From Comamonadaceae bacterium UBA2237 (GTDB taxonomy: Bacteria > Pseudomonadota > Gammaproteobacteria > Burkholderiales > Burkholderiaceae_C), in the NCBI GenBank assembly GCA_002347905.1, contig DDYJ01000016.1, positions 10,171 through 21,263 of the forward strand: 11,093 nucleotides of DNA. The letters run 5' to 3'. The notes beneath the pieces were generated by a model that was not told where the DNA came from, made no database searches, and saw only the letters and a program-made list of their open reading frames with translations. Below, one piece after another: positions 8,170 through 11,093 of the stretch; position 1 is the first letter of the stretch; every line of letters starts with the position of its first letter. The position numbers and the translations under genes were made by a program.

Positions 8170-8750
8170 ACGGACTCTTTTTTGCGAATGCAACGCCATG
8201 CCCATAAGCTGGCAATGGGTCCGAGTGTGAGCAGCACCCAAGCAAGCGGTAGGCGAAATATGGCAACAGCTAAAAATGTGCCGATAGCCAAAAGACTGCA
8301 GGCAAAAAATCCCATGGGGTTGGTTTTCAAAGCAGGCAACATTTTGATACCAGTAGCCATGATCAAGCCCGCTGAAACAGCACCCATGCCACGAAGGGCG
8401 CCTTGCATGGCTTGGCTGTCCGCAACTCCTGCAATTGCACTAGCGATAAACAGTACCAATACAGTGGGTACCAATAACAGACCAACCAAGGCAGACAGAG
8501 CGCCACGCCAACCAAAATATTTACCACCGATCATGATGGCGAGGTTAATCACATTGGGGCCAGGCAGAATTTGCGCGACAGACCAGTCCTCAACAAACTC
8601 CTCAAGCGTAAGCCATTTCTTTTTTTCTACCAACTCACGCTGAACGACTGCTAGGACACCACCAAAACCTTGAAGCGCAAGCCAGTTGAAGGAGAAGAAA
8701 AGATCTGCGTTACTGGTAGGCGTATTGCGCAACGCTGTCACTTCACCCAT
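8166..8750 (-). CDS. Chromate transporter family protein, single CHR domain (first of a pair)
   Basis: This 194-residue membrane protein is the partner of the next CHR gene. The N-terminal part has GFGGVLAVVQ at 28-37, KKWLTLEEF at 44-52 and the family motif LPGPNVINLA at 62-71. Hydrophobic segments follow at about 83-107, 121-140, 146-165 and 168-186, and the chain ends in a basic RCIRKKES tail. The two CHR proteins share the GG and PGPN marks but differ widely elsewhere, as expected for the N- and C-type halves of a heteromeric transporter. The ATG at 8750 is preferred: it has a GAG eight bases upstream and lies nine bases after the pgi stop. A GTG at 8759 directly abuts the pgi stop and would add three residues. 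The tight spacing suggests co-transcription with pgi. Confidence 0.85.
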   Translation of the reverse strand: MGEVTALRNTPTSNADLFFSFNWLALQGFGGVLAVVQRELVEKKKWLTLEEFVEDWSVAQILPGPNVINLAIMIGGKYFGWRGALSALVGLLLVPTVLVLFIASAIAGVADSQAMQGALRGMGAVSAGLIMATGIKMLPALKTNPMGFFACSLLAIGTFLAVAIFRLPLAWVLLTLGPIASLWAWRCIRKKESV

Positions 8751-8759
8751 ATGTGACAC

Positions 8760-10349
8760 TCATTGTTGGGACTCAATTTCTTTTGCGATAGTCTTACCCA
8801 GTTCGACACCCCACTGGTCGTATGCATGAATTCCCCAAATCGCTGCTTGGCAAAACACCTTGTGTTCGTAAAGAGCAATGAGCGCGCCAAGGGCTCTGGG
8901 TGTCAGGGCATCCATCCAAACGGTGTTACTTGGAATATTACCGGGGTAACTTCGATGCGCTGCCAAACGGTGGGCCTCCTCTTCCGACGAGCCGCTTTTT
9001 AGAAGAACTTGAAGCGTTTCATCTTCAGTTCGCCCAATCGCTAGGGCTTGGGCCTGTGCTTGCATGTTGAGTATTACCACGCGATGGTGCTCGGCGGCTA
9101 ATGGTAGTGGCGTGTGTTCTTCACGCGCGCCAATAAAGTCAATCGGTACCAAGTGTGTGCCTTGGTGAATCAATTGGAAGTAAGCATGTTGTCCGTCAAT
9201 GCCGAGACTGCCCCATACCAGTGGTGCTGTTTTAATGGCTACTTTAGAACCGTCGATGTGCGTTCCCTTGCCGTTGGACTCCATTTCCATTTGCTGCAAG
9301 AAGCTGGCGAATTTATTGAGAGCTGCTGCATAGGGCGCAATAAGGTGGGTAGATGCGCCTAAAAAATTTGTATTCCATACATCCATAAGCGCCATGACCA
9401 GCGGCATATTTTTATCAGCAGGTGCATTTAAAAAATGCTCATCCATAGCGCGAGCGCCCGCGAGTAACTCTTGGAATCCGAAAGAACCAATGGCAATTGC
9501 CAGTGGAAGACCGATGGCAGACCAAATGGAATAACGCCCACCCACCCAGTCCCAAAATTCAAACATATGCTCAGGGTGGAAACCCTGTGACGCAGCGATA
9601 TGTGGACTTGCGGTGACGGCAATCAGATGCTGATGCAGCTTTTCTTTTGGACAACCTCCGTCCAGTAACCAACGCTTGGCTGATGCCAACAACGTCATGG
9701 TTTCCTGGGTAGTAAAGGTTTTACTTTGCACCACAAAAGCAGTACGGACTGGATCTAAGTTTTGTAAGGTATTGAACAAACTCCATGCATCGACATTGGA
9801 TACATAGTGCACTTTGACAGGATGGCCGTGGGGTGGTTGCGTTTGGTTGACCAAAGCACCGGTGGTCATGCGAGGTCCTAGGTCAGAGCCGCCAATGCCG
9901 AGATTGACAACATCTGTGATGGACATTTGTTTAAAACCAAGGAGGGCTCCAGAGCGCACCTTTTCCGCAAAAAGGCAGACACGCAACAATTGAGCTGCAA
10001 CTTGCGCTGAAATAGCCGCGCCCCAAGGCGGATTACTGATGTGGCTGCCACGCAATGCCACATGTAAAACAGCACGGTTTTCGGTTAGGTTGATCGACTC
10101 GCCTTGGAACATAGCCAAGGCTTGTTGCATGACGTGTGACTCATCTGCCAATGCCAACAATTGAGTCATCACATCGGCATTCACTCTTTGGTGTGAGTAG
10201 TCCAACGTGATACCCGCAGCAGCGATTTGCATGCGTGCAGGACGTTCTTTATCTCCAAGCAAGGTGCGTAAATGGAGAGAAGTCGCGCCTTGCAAAGACG
10301 AGAGCGCTATCCACGCTTTTCGCTTTTGCGGGGGGATAAAGGGAAGCAT
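8760..10349 (-). CDS. pgi: Glucose-6-phosphate isomerase
   Basis: PGI interconverts glucose-6-phosphate and fructose-6-phosphate in the cytoplasm. The 529-residue protein is slightly shorter than the E. coli enzyme (549). Sugar-phosphate binding is shown by GIGGSDLGPR at 151-160 and VVQSKTFTTQET at 206-217. The family signature WVGGRYSIWSAIGLP starts at 268. QMEMESNGKG holds the catalytic base Glu357, GIDGQHAYFQ holds His388, and WGVELGK ends at Lys519, matching the E. coli Glu355, His386 and Lys514 roles. The gene follows zwf after 39 bases on the same strand, so the two enzymes that share glucose-6-phosphate are probably made together. No Shine-Dalgarno is seen before the ATG at 10349, although TAAAAT lies close upstream. 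The first CHR gene begins nine bases after its stop. Confidence 0.97.
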   Translation of the reverse strand: MLPFIPPQKRKAWIALSSLQGATSLHLRTLLGDKERPARMQIAAAGITLDYSHQRVNADVMTQLLALADESHVMQQALAMFQGESINLTENRAVLHVALRGSHISNPPWGAAISAQVAAQLLRVCLFAEKVRSGALLGFKQMSITDVVNLGIGGSDLGPRMTTGALVNQTQPPHGHPVKVHYVSNVDAWSLFNTLQNLDPVRTAFVVQSKTFTTQETMTLLASAKRWLLDGGCPKEKLHQHLIAVTASPHIAASQGFHPEHMFEFWDWVGGRYSIWSAIGLPLAIAIGSFGFQELLAGARAMDEHFLNAPADKNMPLVMALMDVWNTNFLGASTHLIAPYAAALNKFASFLQQMEMESNGKGTHIDGSKVAIKTAPLVWGSLGIDGQHAYFQLIHQGTHLVPIDFIGAREEHTPLPLAAEHHRVVILNMQAQAQALAIGRTEDETLQVLLKSGSSEEEAHRLAAHRSYPGNIPSNTVWMDALTPRALGALIALYEHKVFCQAAIWGIHAYDQWGVELGKTIAKEIESQQ

Positions 10350-10388
10350 GCGGGTATTTTAGGTGTGTGTTGTGGTGACAGGTGAGCG

Positions 10389-11093
10389 CTAGTTTTCTTC
10401 AAACCAGCAAAGATTTTCTCTGGCCATCAAGGCAGAAGAGGCTGCAGGCCCCCAACTCCCAGCAGGGTATTCGCGCGGTTTGTCATCCAGTGTTTCCCAT
10501 CCATGCAAGATAGGTTCAACCCATGTCCATGCAGCTTCAAGTTCGTCCCTGCGCATAAAGTGCGTTAAACGCCCTTTGATGACATCCATTAAAAGCCGTT
10601 CGTAGGCTTCGGCTCGACGCTTGTCGGAAGAGAGTTGCAAATCAAGCCCTAATTTGACGGGGCTCATGTTCATGCCAGAACCAGGCTCTTTGACCATCAT
10701 CTGTAATTGGATGGACTCTTCAGGCTGTAAGCTAATGATGAGTCGGTTAGGTTGTTGCGTCACATTGCTAAATATGGAAAACGGTTGCTCAGAAAATTCA
10801 ATGATGATTTCAGAATGTCGCTTTTGTAAGCGCTTTCCTGTTCGTAAAAAGAAGGGGACATTCGCCCATCTTGCGTTATTGATATGCGCTTTTAAGGCTA
10901 CAAAAGTTTCAGTTCGACTGTCCGGCGGAACGTTAGCTTCTTCGCGATAGCCTTTCACTAAAAGTCCTTCGCTGTTTCCTTCGGTGTATTGGCCTCGCAC
11001 GGTATCGCGCTTGATATCGCTCAGGTCCATCTTGCGAAGAGAGCGCAAGACTTTGAGTTTTTCGTCACGCACATCGTCAGCATCCATAGAGAT
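10389..11093 (-). CDS. zwf: Glucose-6-phosphate 1-dehydrogenase, C-terminal part (5' end outside window)
   Basis: Zwf oxidises glucose-6-phosphate to 6-phosphogluconolactone with NADP+, the entry step of the oxidative pentose phosphate and Entner-Doudoroff pathways. The frame runs off the right edge, leaving 234 residues of about 490. The visible part is the C-terminal G6PD domain: DVRDEKLKVLRSLR near its start, TVRGQYTEG, the FFLRTGKRL block, RLIISLQPEES, the AYERLLMDVIKG helix, FMRRDELEAAW and the family-typical ending AGSWGPAAS. The catalytic His and the NADP-binding Rossmann fold lie outside the window. The gene ends with TAG at 10389-10391, and pgi follows 39 bases downstream. The spacer shows no terminator, which supports a zwf-pgi transcript. 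Confidence 0.96.
   Translation of the reverse strand: MSMDADDVRDEKLKVLRSLRKMDLSDIKRDTVRGQYTEGNSEGLLVKGYREEANVPPDSRTETFVALKAHINNARWANVPFFLRTGKRLQKRHSEIIIEFSEQPFSIFSNVTQQPNRLIISLQPEESIQLQMMVKEPGSGMNMSPVKLGLDLQLSSDKRRAEAYERLLMDVIKGRLTHFMRRDELEAAWTWVEPILHGWETLDDKPREYPAGSWGPAASSALMARENLCWFEEN

Noticed and set aside
8170..8241. Longer start for the second CHR protein (24 extra residues)
   Set aside because: The ATG at 8169 has a Shine-Dalgarno and the ATGA overlap; the added segment overlaps the preceding gene and is not CHR-like.
8146..8643. 165-codon plus-strand open frame over the first CHR gene
   Set aside because: Mirror of a hydrophobic membrane protein on the other strand; composition is low in family-like motifs, so it is treated as a shadow.

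Overview
This is a stretch of bacterial chromosome made almost entirely of housekeeping genes. The organism is most likely a betaproteobacterium of the order Burkholderiales, possibly a freshwater Comamonadaceae-like lineage with moderate GC (about 50% by eye). This is inferred from the hisZ-purA order, the protein motifs (HisZ, RlmB, G6PD, PGI) and the style of the cystathionine beta-lyase. No rRNA, tRNA, CRISPR array, insertion sequence, integrase or phage gene is visible. No non-coding gap exceeds about 120 bases.

Region 1 (1-4120, plus strand) is a compact run. It begins with the 3' part of hisZ (regulatory subunit of the first histidine-pathway enzyme). Then come purA (adenylosuccinate synthetase), a purine-type phosphoribosyltransferase, and a MetC-type cystathionine beta-lyase. 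A small GC hairpin straddles the purA stop codon and may tune read-through into the last two genes. The theme is PRPP, purine and amino-acid metabolism.

Region 2 (4239-6094, minus strand) converges on region 1 across a 118-base gap that holds an imperfect stem-loop. It encodes an exported TesA-type GDSL esterase followed, two bases downstream, by mnmH/selU (tRNA 2-selenouridine synthase, GTG start).

Region 3 (6093-7542, plus strand) starts head-to-head with the esterase. The two possible ATG start codons share one CATG palindrome, so there is no intergenic promoter space. It encodes a YbbA/LolD-type ABC ATPase with no permease gene beside it, then rlmB (23S rRNA Gm2251 methyltransferase).

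Region 4 (7564-11093, minus strand) reads zwf (C-terminal part), pgi, and two single-domain CHR-family (chromate transporter) genes. The last three are tightly packed and probably co-transcribed. zwf and pgi act on the same metabolite, glucose-6-phosphate. The two CHR proteins probably pair to form one transporter.

I found no convincing undescribed system. The points most worth a second look are the overlapping divergent starts at 6092-6095, the orphan ABC ATPase, the cystathionine beta-lyase with Leu in place of a cofactor-binding Arg, the coupled CHR pair behind pgi, and the two small RNA-structure candidates.
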